Source: CAZTQN01 sp964615765 (GTDB lineage: Bacteria; Planctomycetota; Phycisphaerae; Phycisphaerales; UBA1924). From it: a stretch of 64,000 bases of DNA. Positions 17,346 to 26,122 of the stretch are shown one piece after another (the stretch's first letter is position 1; every line of letters starts with the position of its first letter). The stretch spans positions 77,977-141,976 of the forward strand of contig CAZTQN010000007.1 of assembly GCA_964615765.1 (NCBI GenBank). The letters run 5' to 3'. Below the pieces are notes generated by a model. It was not told the DNA's origin and searched no databases. It saw only the letters and a list, made by a program, of their open reading frames with translations. The position numbers and the translations under genes were made by a program.

Positions 17346-19904
17346 ATGAGCCTCTGGAACTTCGAGACCGTGTGTTGGCCCTCGCCGCGTCGGTGCGCTC
17401 CGATGGTGACAACGTGCGCCGCGCTGCTGCTGGCCGCCCTTCCCCCCGCCGCCCCCGCTCAGTCGTTCATCACCGGCACCCGCGCCGACATCGCCGTCAC
17501 CGACATCGCCGACGCGACGTCCTATGGCCCGGGCCCCGCCGGCTCGGGCCTGCAATCCGTGTTCGCGTTTGACCTGGGCACCATCTCCTGCAGCGCCGGG
17601 TCCGAGAACGTGCTGTGGGAAGTCAACACGCCCAACCACCCCGTCATCGCGCAGAACATCTACCGCGTCGCCAACGGGCGCATCGTGCAGATCGGCATGT
17701 CCTGGGTCAAGCACGCCTTTTTCGCCCTCGCCGACGAGGGGTGCGGGCTCGGGTGCAACGGGCAGGGCGGGGCCGTGCTGGGCGCGGGCTGTTCCGACCC
17801 GTACACGCTGGGCGTCAACGGCGTGCAGTCCGCCCTCGGCCCGCGCTCGCTGATCAACCCCGCCACCGGCCTGTTCGAGTTCAACCCCGCGTCCTGGCCC
17901 GCGGTGCAGAACAACCTCTCGCGCCGCATCCAGGTGCACGCGGCCGACATCGACCCGAGCGCGTTCCCGAGCGCGACCTACATCGGCGAAGCCGTGTACG
18001 TCGCCCCCGACGACGCGCTGAACAACAACGCCTTCAACAACGCCGCGTGGCGCCCGGTCGCGTTCGCACCGCCGCCCAGCTCGGTGCGCACGCTGACCCC
18101 CGTGCCCGGCAGCACGACGCGCATCGCCCGCCCGGCCATCTTCGCCTGGAAAGAGACCCACCCGGACGTCGTCATCGTCCCGATTGACATCCCGGGCGAC
18201 GGCCAGCTTTTCCTCGCCTCGCGGGCCACGCCGCTCGCAGGCGGGTTGTGGCGGTACGAGTACGCGTTGCAGAATCTCAGCAGCCATCGCGGCGTGCGCG
18301 GGCTGAGCATCCCCGCGCCGCCTTCGGGCGTCTCGGCGCCCTTCTTCGCCGCGCCGCGCTGGCACAGCGGCGAAGCCGTCGCCAACCGCCCGTGGACGCA
18401 CGCCGTCGGCCCGCTCGCGGCGAGCTGGTCCACCGACGACCCGACGCAGCTCGCCGACGCGCCGTACCTGCGCTGGGGCACGCTGCATTCGTTCGGCTTC
18501 ACCGCGGCGGCCTCCCCAACGCCGACCACCGCCACGCTGACGCTCGCGCTGCCCGCCCCGCCCGCGGGCCCGGGCAGCGGCGTCGTCGATATCCGGGGGC
18601 GCGTGTTCGCGCCGTCGCACATCGCGCCGGCCGCCCCGCCGCTCGGCGACGTCTGCACGCAGGCCCTGCCGGCCCACCCCGGTGACAACGGCGCGTCCTT
18701 CGCGGGCGCCACGCCTTCGTCCGCCGCGTCTCCGTGCGGCCCCGACGCCGCCGGGCCCGACCTCTGGTGGCGCTACACCTTCGACGACACCTGCTCCGGC
18801 CCGCTGACGATCTCGACGTGCGGCTCGACGTTCGACACGGTGCTCGCCGTCTACGACGGCGCGAACTGCCAGCCGCTCGGCACACTGCTGGCCTGCAGCG
18901 ACGACGCGCCGGGCTCGTGCGCGACGCCCGTCGGGATCGCCTCGTCCGGCTCGTCGCGCGTGAGTCTGTTCATCGATCCCGGGCGCACGGTGCTGATCCG
19001 CGTGCTCGCCAAGTCGGCGGTGGGGCCGGGCGATCACGCGGTGGTGACGATCACCCCGCCGCGCTGCGCGCCCCCGCCGACGGCGTGCTGCTTCCCCGAG
19101 TCCGGCCAGTGCGGGATCGTCGGCACCGCCGCGCTGTGCGCGTCGCGCGGCGGGGTCTGGCAAGGGCCCGGCTCGACGTGCACGCCCAACCCCTGCCCGC
19201 AGCCGGCGCGCCCGGAGAACGACCTCTGCGCCAACGCCATCCCGCTCGCCGACACGCTCCTCGGCGGCGGCCTGGTCCTCGGCTCCACCATCAACGCCAC
19301 CACCGACGCGCCGCCCCCGTGCGAATCCGGCGGGCGCGACGTGTGGTACCGCTACACACCGGCGATTAGCGAGCCCGTCACCGTCGACCTCTGCGGCACG
19401 CCGTCCATCGACTTCGCCGACACCGTGCTGCAAATCCTCTCCGCCTGCGGCGGGACGAGCATCGCCTGCAACGACGACGACTGCGGCGGGCGCTCGCGCG
19501 TCACCTTCAACGCCCAGGCCGGCGTCACGTACCTCATCCGCGTCATGGGCTTCGCCGGCACACAGGGCCGATTTGTTATCGAGGTCACCGGCGGCGGGGG
19601 CACGGCGGTCGTGGCGTGCTGCCGCGGCGTGACGTGCGCGCTGCTGCCCGCCGCGGCGTGCACCGGTCCGGGCGCCCGCTTCATCGACACGGCGCTCACG
19701 TGCAACACCCCGGCTACGCCGCGTTCGCCCTGCTGCCGGGCCGACTTTGATCAGTCCGGCGCGCTGGGCGTGCAGGACATTTTCGGGTTCCTCGAGGCGT
19801 GGTTCTCGGGCAACTCCCGGGCCGATTGGGTGGGAAACGGGGCTGGTGCGCCGGGGGTGGAGTCGGTGTTTGCTTTCATCGCCGCGTGGTTCGGCGGGTG
19901 CTGA
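17346..19904 (+). CDS. Secreted Cys-rich protein with GC-type dockerin end, paralogue of the next gene
   Basis: 852 residues from ATG 17346. The in-frame ATG at 17403 (MVTTCAALLLAALPPAAPAQ, a clean signal peptide) is equally possible, and neither has a ribosome site. The first ~400 residues align with the neighbour at 20130: both share a W-[EY]-x-[NS]-[TS]-x-x-HPVI-x-QN pattern, then IGMSWVKHAFFAL against IGQAWLKHGFTAL, LG-x-GCSDPY, and YEYALQNL. Two PPC-like beta domains follow (DLWWRYTF..., DVWYRYTP...), alternating with two short Cys repeats of the form CC-x-x-x-x-x-C...C...C-x-P-NPC. The end carries an EF-hand pair, DFDQSGALGVQDIFGFLEAWF and a weaker second unit, finishing WFGGC. No catalytic motif was seen. 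It is probably a cell-surface or extracellular protein. Confidence 0.8.
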   Translation: MSLWNFETVCWPSPRRCAPMVTTCAALLLAALPPAAPAQSFITGTRADIAVTDIADATSYGPGPAGSGLQSVFAFDLGTISCSAGSENVLWEVNTPNHPVIAQNIYRVANGRIVQIGMSWVKHAFFALADEGCGLGCNGQGGAVLGAGCSDPYTLGVNGVQSALGPRSLINPATGLFEFNPASWPAVQNNLSRRIQVHAADIDPSAFPSATYIGEAVYVAPDDALNNNAFNNAAWRPVAFAPPPSSVRTLTPVPGSTTRIARPAIFAWKETHPDVVIVPIDIPGDGQLFLASRATPLAGGLWRYEYALQNLSSHRGVRGLSIPAPPSGVSAPFFAAPRWHSGEAVANRPWTHAVGPLAASWSTDDPTQLADAPYLRWGTLHSFGFTAAASPTPTTATLTLALPAPPAGPGSGVVDIRGRVFAPSHIAPAAPPLGDVCTQALPAHPGDNGASFAGATPSSAASPCGPDAAGPDLWWRYTFDDTCSGPLTISTCGSTFDTVLAVYDGANCQPLGTLLACSDDAPGSCATPVGIASSGSSRVSLFIDPGRTVLIRVLAKSAVGPGDHAVVTITPPRCAPPPTACCFPESGQCGIVGTAALCASRGGVWQGPGSTCTPNPCPQPARPENDLCANAIPLADTLLGGGLVLGSTINATTDAPPPCESGGRDVWYRYTPAISEPVTVDLCGTPSIDFADTVLQILSACGGTSIACNDDDCGGRSRVTFNAQAGVTYLIRVMGFAGTQGRFVIEVTGGGGTAVVACCRGVTCALLPAAACTGPGARFIDTALTCNTPATPRSPCCRADFDQSGALGVQDIFGFLEAWFSGNSRADWVGNGAGAPGVESVFAFIAAWFGGC

Positions 19905-20129
19905 CCGGGAGCGCGTGCGGGATAACCGCACGGTCCGAAGAACCGCGGGCGGCACAAATCGCTCGACGTGACGGGGTTCCGCAGAGAAACCGCTTTTGCC
20001 GGTGAGCGCTCGGGAACCGCAAGGCCGATTGCGGACGAATCGGTGGCGTGCGGGCGCGCGTCTAGCGCCCGCGTGGCCGCGTTCGCGGTGGTGGATGAAC
20101 GTGATTCAAAGCGGAGAGGAAGTACACGA

Positions 20130-23117
20130 ATGAAACGGTCGCCTTTCTTGTGCGCGGGCGTGGCGGGGCTCGCCGCCTCCGGCCTTCTGCTGTGTAGCGA
20201 GCCCGCGCGTGCGCAGGTCTCCAACGGCGCCGACGTGATCGTCGGCGACATCCCCAACATCTCCAACAACACACCCGCCGCGGGCGACGCCGGCTTTGAC
20301 TCGTTCGCCATCGGAACCACCAGCTGCAACCGCGGGAACACCGAGCTGCTCTGGTATTCCTCGACCAACCAGCACCCCGTCATCGGGCAGAACCTCTTCC
20401 GCCTGCACAACGGCCGCTTCGAGCAGATCGGGCAGGCCTGGCTGAAGCACGGCTTCACCGCGCTGCAGGGCGGCGAGTGCGCCGGCGACCCCGGCTTCCC
20501 GTACGCGAGCTGCGCGAACTCCGGCACCGGCTCGCGCCTGGGCCTGGGCTGTTCCGACCCGTACTCCTCCGGGCTCAACAACGGGCAGAGCGGGCTCGGC
20601 CCCAAGTGGCAGGTCAACGCCGCCAAGGGCGTGTTCCCGTACCCGTTCGATTCACCGGCGTACACGGGGAACGTGGCCCGTCGTCTGCGCGTCCGCACGG
20701 CGGACCTGGACCCGACGACCTACTCCGGCGCCCGCTACTTTGTTGAAGGCCAGTACGTCGTGCCCGACGACGCCGCTTTCGGCAACGCCACCAACAGCGC
20801 CTCGTACCGCGAAGTGACGATCTCGGGCACCTCGCCGGACTTCACCATGGCCCTCGCCGGGCCCGCGACCGTGCGCGAGAAGCCGGGGATCGAGGCGTGG
20901 AAGGCCGTCGACCCCGCCGTGCAGCTCGTCAACGTTGATGTGCCCAACGACGGGCGGTTCATCCTTGCCTGCAAGGTGACGGGCCCCGTCGGCGGGCTGT
21001 ACACGTACGAGTACGCCCTGCAGAATCTCAACTCCGACCGCAGCGCCGGCTCGTTCAGCGTCCCGCTGCCCGCCGGCACCGCCGTCTCGGCGATCGGCTT
21101 CAAGGACGTCGAGTACCACTCCGGCGAGCGCAACGACACCAACGTCGCCAACCCCGGGGCTGATGACTGGGCCTCCAGCACCACCAGCACCAGCGTGACG
21201 TGGGCCGGCGCGGCGTACAACGGCACGCCCGCCACCTACACCATCTCCGGGGCCAACACCAACTACACGCAGTCGTTCCTCCTGTCCGCGTGGAACGCAG
21301 GCACCGGCAACGACCACACCGCCAACGTGCTCCGCTGGGGCACGCTGTTCAACTTCCGCTTCCAGACGACCGTCGCCCCGGCGCAGGGCCAGATCCAGGT
21401 CGGCCTGTGGCGCCCGGGCACCCCGAACGTCATCTTCATCCCCATCCAGACCCCGGGCGGGGCCACCACCGGCACCCCGGCCACCGGCCCCTGCTGCGTC
21501 GGCCAGACCTGCTCCATCACCACGTCGACCGCCTGCGCCGGCACCTTCGGCACCGTCGGCGCGACCTGCAACCCGGACCCGTGCGTCGTTCCGCCCAGCG
21601 GCACGTGCTGCACGGCTGGCGCCTGCACGTTCACGCAGCAGGTCGCCTGCCCGACCGGAACCTGGACGCAGGGCGGCGCTTGCTCCCCCAACCCCTGCCC
21701 GCAGCCCACCGGCGCCTGCTGCGTCGGCACGTCGTGCTCCACGACCACCGCCGCCGCCTGCACCGGCATCTACCTGGGCAACAGCATCGCCTGCACCACC
21801 GGCATCTGCGCCGGCAACGACACGTGCGCCACGGCGATCGCCCTCTGCGACGGCGTCCCCGTCACCGGCAACAACGCCAACGCCACCAACGACATCACCG
21901 TCTGCGCCAGCAGCCGCAACGGCATCTGGTACCGGTACACCCCCGCGACCAGCGGCAGCGTGTCCCTCGCCACCTCCGCCCCCTCGGGCTCCGGCGTCTC
22001 GGATACCGTCCTCTCCCTCCACGCCAACTGCACGACGTCCGCGTCGCTCGCGTGCGATGACGACGGCGGCCCGGGCAACTTCTCCCTCATCACCTTCAAC
22101 ATGACCGCCGGCACCACCTACTACATCCGCCTGGCTACTTGGGGCAACTCCACCACCGGCCTGATGGACCTGCTCATCACCGGCGGCGGCGGGCAGGGCT
22201 GCGGCGTCCCGACCGGCGCCTGCTGCGTCGGCTCGACGTGCACCAGCACCACCCAGCTCGGCTGCCAGGGCACCTGGACCTCCGGGGCTGCCTGCACCCC
22301 CACCTCCTGCCAGACCTCCGGCTCCTGCTGCGTCGGCGAGCTCTGCTCCGTGGGCTTCCAGACCGCCTGCTCCGGCATCTGGACCGCCGGCGGCTCCTGC
22401 AGCCCCAACCTGTGCGCCCCGTCCAACGACCTGTGCGCCAACCGCCCCGGCATCGGCGCCGGCGCGACCCCCTTCACCACCGTCAACGCCACGACCGACG
22501 GCATCGCCCACAACCCCGCCTGCCTCTTCTTCGGCAACGACAACCTGACCAACGACGTCTGGTTCAACTTCCCCGTCACCTTCACCGGTTCGGCGATCAT
22601 CGACACCTGCGGCGCTTCCTTCGACACCAAGCTCGCCGTCTACCTCGGCTACGGGTGCGCCGACTACGAGTCCCGCCTCATCGCCTGCAGCGACGACGAC
22701 GCCAGCTGCGGCACCGGGTCCCGCGTGGTCATCGACAACCTCTTCCCCGGCGACTTCCTCACCATCCGCGTCGGCGGGTACAACGGGGCTACCGGCGCCG
22801 GCAACCTCAACGTGACGGCCGTCCCGCTCGTTGAGGGGGCCTGCTGCACGGGCACCGCGTGCGCCGTCACCACCAGCGCGGGCTGCACCGGCAACTTCCA
22901 GGGCCTCGGCTCGGCCTGCGGCCCGACGGGCAACCCGACGACCTGCTGCCGCGCCAACATCAACGGTGCCGCCGGGCTCACCGTCCAGGACATCTTCGAT
23001 TTCCTGGCCGCCTACTTCAACAGCAGCCCCGAGGGCGACTTCAACCTGTCCGGCTCGTTCACCGTGCAGGACATCTTCGACTTCCTCGCCGCCTACTTCA
23101 ACGGCTGCCCGGGCTGA
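20130..23117 (+). CDS. Secreted Cys-rich repeat protein with GC-type dockerin end, paralogue of the previous gene
   Basis: 995 residues from ATG 20130, with GGAGAGGA 9 bases upstream. The signal peptide is MKRSPFLCAGVAGLAASGLL followed by ARAQ. The N-terminal ~450 residues are homologous to the preceding gene. The C-terminal half alternates PPC-like beta domains (GIWYRYTPATSG, DVWFNFPVTFTG) with about six copies of a ~30-residue Cys module: CC-x-G-x-x-C, then T-x-x-x-C-x-G-x-[WF], then GxxCxPNPC. The end is a tandem EF-hand pair, both VQDIFDFLAAYFN, finishing NGCPG. A very strong terminator follows. The role is unknown. The repeated disulphide-prone modules suggest a rigid extracellular stalk or binding array. 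Confidence 0.84.
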   Translation: MKRSPFLCAGVAGLAASGLLLCSEPARAQVSNGADVIVGDIPNISNNTPAAGDAGFDSFAIGTTSCNRGNTELLWYSSTNQHPVIGQNLFRLHNGRFEQIGQAWLKHGFTALQGGECAGDPGFPYASCANSGTGSRLGLGCSDPYSSGLNNGQSGLGPKWQVNAAKGVFPYPFDSPAYTGNVARRLRVRTADLDPTTYSGARYFVEGQYVVPDDAAFGNATNSASYREVTISGTSPDFTMALAGPATVREKPGIEAWKAVDPAVQLVNVDVPNDGRFILACKVTGPVGGLYTYEYALQNLNSDRSAGSFSVPLPAGTAVSAIGFKDVEYHSGERNDTNVANPGADDWASSTTSTSVTWAGAAYNGTPATYTISGANTNYTQSFLLSAWNAGTGNDHTANVLRWGTLFNFRFQTTVAPAQGQIQVGLWRPGTPNVIFIPIQTPGGATTGTPATGPCCVGQTCSITTSTACAGTFGTVGATCNPDPCVVPPSGTCCTAGACTFTQQVACPTGTWTQGGACSPNPCPQPTGACCVGTSCSTTTAAACTGIYLGNSIACTTGICAGNDTCATAIALCDGVPVTGNNANATNDITVCASSRNGIWYRYTPATSGSVSLATSAPSGSGVSDTVLSLHANCTTSASLACDDDGGPGNFSLITFNMTAGTTYYIRLATWGNSTTGLMDLLITGGGGQGCGVPTGACCVGSTCTSTTQLGCQGTWTSGAACTPTSCQTSGSCCVGELCSVGFQTACSGIWTAGGSCSPNLCAPSNDLCANRPGIGAGATPFTTVNATTDGIAHNPACLFFGNDNLTNDVWFNFPVTFTGSAIIDTCGASFDTKLAVYLGYGCADYESRLIACSDDDASCGTGSRVVIDNLFPGDFLTIRVGGYNGATGAGNLNVTAVPLVEGACCTGTACAVTTSAGCTGNFQGLGSACGPTGNPTTCCRANINGAAGLTVQDIFDFLAAYFNSSPEGDFNLSGSFTVQDIFDFLAAYFNGCPG

Positions 23118-23149
23118 TCGCCCAGGCCACACGCCCCGAAGACCATCAC

Positions 23150-23190
23150 CCGCGGCCCGCGTTGACAACAACGCGGGCCGCGGTCGTTTT
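23150..23190 (+). terminator. Strong rho-independent terminator after the Cys-rich paralogue pair
   Basis: A perfect 15-bp stem (CCGCGGCCCGCGTTG / CAACGCGGGCCGCGG) with loop ACAA, followed by TCGTTTT, 33 bases after the stop codon. Confidence 0.92.
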
Positions 23191-23200
23191 GCCGAGAGAA

Positions 23201-23378
23201 ATGACGCGGTGAAGGGGTGACGGGGTGAGGGGGTTTGGGGGTGCTTCAGACGCGGGGATGGGGAGACGCGGGGACGCGGAGATGAGAGCCCGTGCGCGCA
23301 ATCCCAGCGCACCGCGTCACCGCGTCACGCCATCACCGCGTCATGTCTCCACCCCCATCCCCGCGTCCCCCCATCCCC
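23201..23378. repeat. Two interleaved inverted repeats of word-like sequence
   Basis: Arm L1 (23201-23234, beginning ATGACGCGGTGA) matches the reverse complement of R1 (23311-23344) at 29 of 34 positions. Arm L2 (23254-23274, GGGGATGGGG then AGACGCGGGGA) matches the reverse complement of R2 (23358-23378) at 20 of 21. The order L1-L2-R1-R2 is interleaved rather than nested. Each arm is itself built of short degenerate tandem words (GGGGTGACGGGGTGA, ACCGCGTCACCGCGTCAC). The element fills the gap between a terminator and rimO and has no coding signal. Confidence 0.75.
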
Positions 23379-23411
23379 CCGTCCCCCGCTCCCCGCCCCC
23401 CAACTCCCCCA

Positions 23412-25142
23412 CTACTTCAGCACCCGCAGCCCGACGCGCTTCTCGAAGTCGTCCACCGGGCGGGCGACCAGGTCGTAGCCGTCGCTCCCGACGATCGTGC
23501 AGCGGATCAGTTCGCCCGGCGAGAGCGGGCGGGCCGACTGCACGTACGTGACGGCGTCGATCGACGGGGCCTGGAAGTACGTGCGGCCCTGATACAAGCC
23601 GCCGCCGGCGCCGACGCCCGCCGTCTTGCGCCCCTTGGTCCGCAGAGCCGCGTCAATGAGCACGTCGATGCGGCGTCCGGTGCCGGCCGGGTTGTGCTCG
23701 TCGAACTCCGCCGCCATCGCCTTGGCCTTCGCGAACGCGATGGTCTGCTGCAGTTCCATCAATTCGCCGTGTCGCCGGGCCTTCACCTCCGCCGGCACGG
23801 CGAGTTTCGGATCGTCCTCCATCGTGCCCGCGACCGTGCCGTCCTCGCGCGAGTACTCGAACACGCCCATCGCGTCGAAGCCGATCGTCTCGACAAACTC
23901 CATCAGGCGGCGGTGATCGTCCTCCGTCTCGCCCGGGAAGCCCGTGATGAACGTCGTCCGGATCGCCATCCCCGGGATCATCCGGCGGAGTTTCAGCATC
24001 AGCTCGCGCTGGTGCGCGGCGGACACGTTGCGCCGCATCGCCGTCAGCATCCGATCGCTCGCGTGCTGCAGCGGAATATCGATGTACGGCAGCACGCGCC
24101 CGGCGCCCTTGCCGCCCAGCGAGCGGTGCACCAGTTCGCCCAGACGCTCGATGATCGCGTCGGAGAAGTTGGACGGGTAGGCGTACATCAAACGCACCCA
24201 CCCGTCGACGCCGGCCTGCTCGAACGCGTCGGAGACGGTCTTGAGCACGGCGGGCAGGCCCGAGGCGTAGCGCTCGGCGCCCTTGCCCGTGCCGCTCGCA
24301 CTCCCCATGCCTAGCCCGATGTCGTCGCCGTAACTGGTCGTGTCCTGACCGATGAGGTGGATCTCGAACACACCGTCGGCGATGAGTTCGCGGGCTTCAA
24401 GGGCGATGCGATCGAGCGGCTTGGAGCGCATCTTGCCGCGGATCGACGGGATGGTGCAGAACGCGCAGTTCTGGTTGCACCCTTCGCTCATGCGGAGATA
24501 GGCGTAATGCCGCGGCGTGAGTCGCAGACGGGCCGAGTCATCCTCGAAGTAGCCGATGCCCGAGCCGTCCTTCCCGTTGACGGTGAGCCCGACGGTGCTG
24601 ACGCCGCGTTCCTTCGCCGCCACCAGCGCATTGCCGGCGATCCAGTATTTGGGCTGACCTTCGCTGGGGGCGAGGGTGGCCCGCTCGGCCTTCACGCCGC
24701 GCACGGCTTCGACGATCCGGTCACGGTCGAACACGCCGACCATCGCGTCGATGCCCGGGGCCCACTCGAGCATCTTGGCCCGGTGCCGCTGCACGAGGCA
24801 CCCGGCGACGACGACGCGCTTGATGTCGCCGCGCTTCTTGGCGGCGATCGCGTCATGAATCACCGACAGCGACTCTTCCTTGGACGCTTCCAGGAACCCG
24901 CAGGTGTTAATGACGATCGCGTCGGCCCCGCCGGACTCGGCGTCGGCGCTGACGACGGCGAGCCCGTCCTCCGCCAAGAGCCCGAGCATCTTCTCGGAGT
25001 CGACCAGGTTCTTCGGGCAGCCCAGCGAGACGAACGCGACCGTGCGCACGCCCGCGTCCTTGCCACGGCGCGCGGGGGCGGCGGCCGGGCTCTCCGAGCG
25101 GCTGGAGTTCTTCGAAGTTCGCGACGAGGCTCGGGCGGGCAT
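23412..25142 (-). CDS. rimO: Ribosomal protein S12 methylthiotransferase RimO
   Basis: 576 residues from ATG 25142. No ribosome site is visible and a poly-C tract lies just upstream, so the start is uncertain. The protein adds a methylthio group to the conserved aspartate of ribosomal protein S12. The N-terminal UPF0004 domain contains VSLGCPKNLVDSE, with cluster cysteines C42, C81 and C115. The radical-SAM motif CNQNCAFC gives C222, C226 and C229. The C-terminal TRAM-like domain includes IDAVTYVQ and GELIRCTIVGSDGYDL. GCPKNLVDSE separates RimO from the related tRNA enzyme MiaB. The N-terminus carries about 30 extra basic, Ser-rich residues, and an insertion of about 40 residues precedes the radical-SAM motif. 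It lies downstream of the MshEN-like gene on the same strand, about 66 bases away. Confidence 0.93.
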   Translation of the reverse strand: MPARASSRTSKNSSRSESPAAAPARRGKDAGVRTVAFVSLGCPKNLVDSEKMLGLLAEDGLAVVSADAESGGADAIVINTCGFLEASKEESLSVIHDAIAAKKRGDIKRVVVAGCLVQRHRAKMLEWAPGIDAMVGVFDRDRIVEAVRGVKAERATLAPSEGQPKYWIAGNALVAAKERGVSTVGLTVNGKDGSGIGYFEDDSARLRLTPRHYAYLRMSEGCNQNCAFCTIPSIRGKMRSKPLDRIALEARELIADGVFEIHLIGQDTTSYGDDIGLGMGSASGTGKGAERYASGLPAVLKTVSDAFEQAGVDGWVRLMYAYPSNFSDAIIERLGELVHRSLGGKGAGRVLPYIDIPLQHASDRMLTAMRRNVSAAHQRELMLKLRRMIPGMAIRTTFITGFPGETEDDHRRLMEFVETIGFDAMGVFEYSREDGTVAGTMEDDPKLAVPAEVKARRHGELMELQQTIAFAKAKAMAAEFDEHNPAGTGRRIDVLIDAALRTKGRKTAGVGAGGGLYQGRTYFQAPSIDAVTYVQSARPLSPGELIRCTIVGSDGYDLVARPVDDFEKRVGLRVLK

Positions 25143-25208
25143 GGACGGGAAGTTTAGGACCCCCCCCGCCCCCCGCCCCCCCCAACCCCGCCCCCACTTC
25201 ACGGAAAA

Positions 25209-25727
25209 TCAGCCGGGATGAGCGGCCTTGATCCCCGCCAGCCGGTCGGCCAGCGGCGTCTGGCTGTCCTCGTGCAGGGCCTCGGTGCACATGCCCTCCA
25301 TCGGGAAGTGCTTCATCAGGGCCTCGGCGAGCTGCTCCTTGCTGCACAGCACGAAGTAGCACGTCACCGGGAGCTGCCGCGTGGCGAAGTTCATCGCCCG
25401 CACCAGGCTCTCCTTGGTGGTGCAGATCATCAGTTCGGCCCCGTCAAAGCCCATGGGGAGCACGCGGAACTGCCAGGCCTGCCGCCGGGTCACCAGCTTG
25501 CCGCACTCCGGGTCGATGTGCTCCTGGGTCGGATCGACCCAGCGCGTGGTGCCGGCGTACTGCTCGGCCCAGGCGCGTTCGACGTCCTTGGCCTTCACGC
25601 CGAGGAGTTCTTCGCAGATCTCGCCCAGCGGCCGGTGGGTGCGCTTCTGCACCTCGAGCACGCGGAGGAGCTGCTCCTCGGTGATGACCCCTCGATCCAC
25701 CAGCAAACGACCGATCGGTTGACGCAT
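25209..25727 (-). CDS. Stand-alone MshEN-like domain protein (candidate c-di-GMP binder)
   Basis: 172 residues from ATG 25727, with GGAGG 8 bases upstream, a convincing start. The N-terminus PIGRLLVDRGVITEEQ... followed by LLRVLEVQ is a 24-residue unit of the type found at the start of GspE/PilB secretion ATPases. After exactly five residues (KRTHR) a second 24-residue unit begins PLGEICEELLG and ends WAEQ. Two such units joined by five residues are the described layout of c-di-GMP-binding MshEN domains. The remaining ~110 residues have no ATPase motifs and include LMICTTKESLVRAMNFA, a fold similar to the rest of the GspE N-terminal domain. I infer a regulatory or adaptor protein for pilus or secretion systems. 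Ligand binding is untested. Confidence 0.75.
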   Translation of the reverse strand: MRQPIGRLLVDRGVITEEQLLRVLEVQKRTHRPLGEICEELLGVKAKDVERAWAEQYAGTTRWVDPTQEHIDPECGKLVTRRQAWQFRVLPMGFDGAELMICTTKESLVRAMNFATRQLPVTCYFVLCSKEQLAEALMKHFPMEGMCTEALHEDSQTPLADRLAGIKAAHPG

Positions 25728-26122
25728 CGATGCAGCCTCCGGACAGACGGCCCACCCGGCCTTCCCCGTGTACCTGTTCCGGCAGACCACCTCCTTGAGG
25801 TGACTGCCCGAGGGTCGTCATCGTGTGAACCGGCCGCCGGCTTGGGCCATTGTCCGGGATCGACGGGCAAACCCCCTCCCGCGGAGCACTTAAATCGGGC
25901 GGCTTGTCCAGTTCCCCATAGATTGCAGTAACCCTTTTTCTCGTAGACACTTACCGCTCGTGGCGGGGGAATAAATCGTTCCCGGCGGTCTGGCGGCAAC
26001 CACCCGTCCGGGTCATCAAGCGGCGCTGCTTTCCGCGATCGAGGCGGCGGCGACTACAGTCTTGGTCTGGCGCCAGCCGGTGGCGTCCGCGAACACCGCC
26101 ACCCAGACCGATAAGACACGCC
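25728..26122. other. Divergent intergenic region, 395 bases
   Basis: This lies between the MshEN-like gene and argF. An inverted repeat at 25781-25808 (GGCAG-AC-CACCTC, loop CTT, GAGGTG-A-CTGCC) would form a bulged 11-bp hairpin in the leader of the MshEN-like gene, about 54 bases upstream of its start. The ribosome site of that gene is at 25736-25740. I compared the leader with c-di-GMP riboswitch consensus motifs and found no match. No clear promoter or ARG-box-like operator was identified before argF. Confidence 0.4.

Noticed and set aside
19915..19931. Terminator after the 17346 gene (GTGCGG-GATAA-CCGCAC)
   Set aside because: The stem is only six to seven base pairs and no T-run follows, so I could not support it as a terminator.
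16695..19955. Minus-strand open frame of 1086 codons opposite the Cys-rich protein
   Set aside because: The plus-strand protein has a homologue next to it; the antisense product is low complexity and Arg/Gly-rich.
21490..22460. Possible CRISPR-like or other DNA repeat array
   Set aside because: The periodic pattern is the coding of Cys-rich protein modules; there are no identical repeats with unique spacers.
25740..25980. A c-di-GMP riboswitch in the leader of the MshEN-like gene
   Set aside because: I looked for the conserved core motifs on the minus strand; only a generic hairpin (25781-25808) is present.
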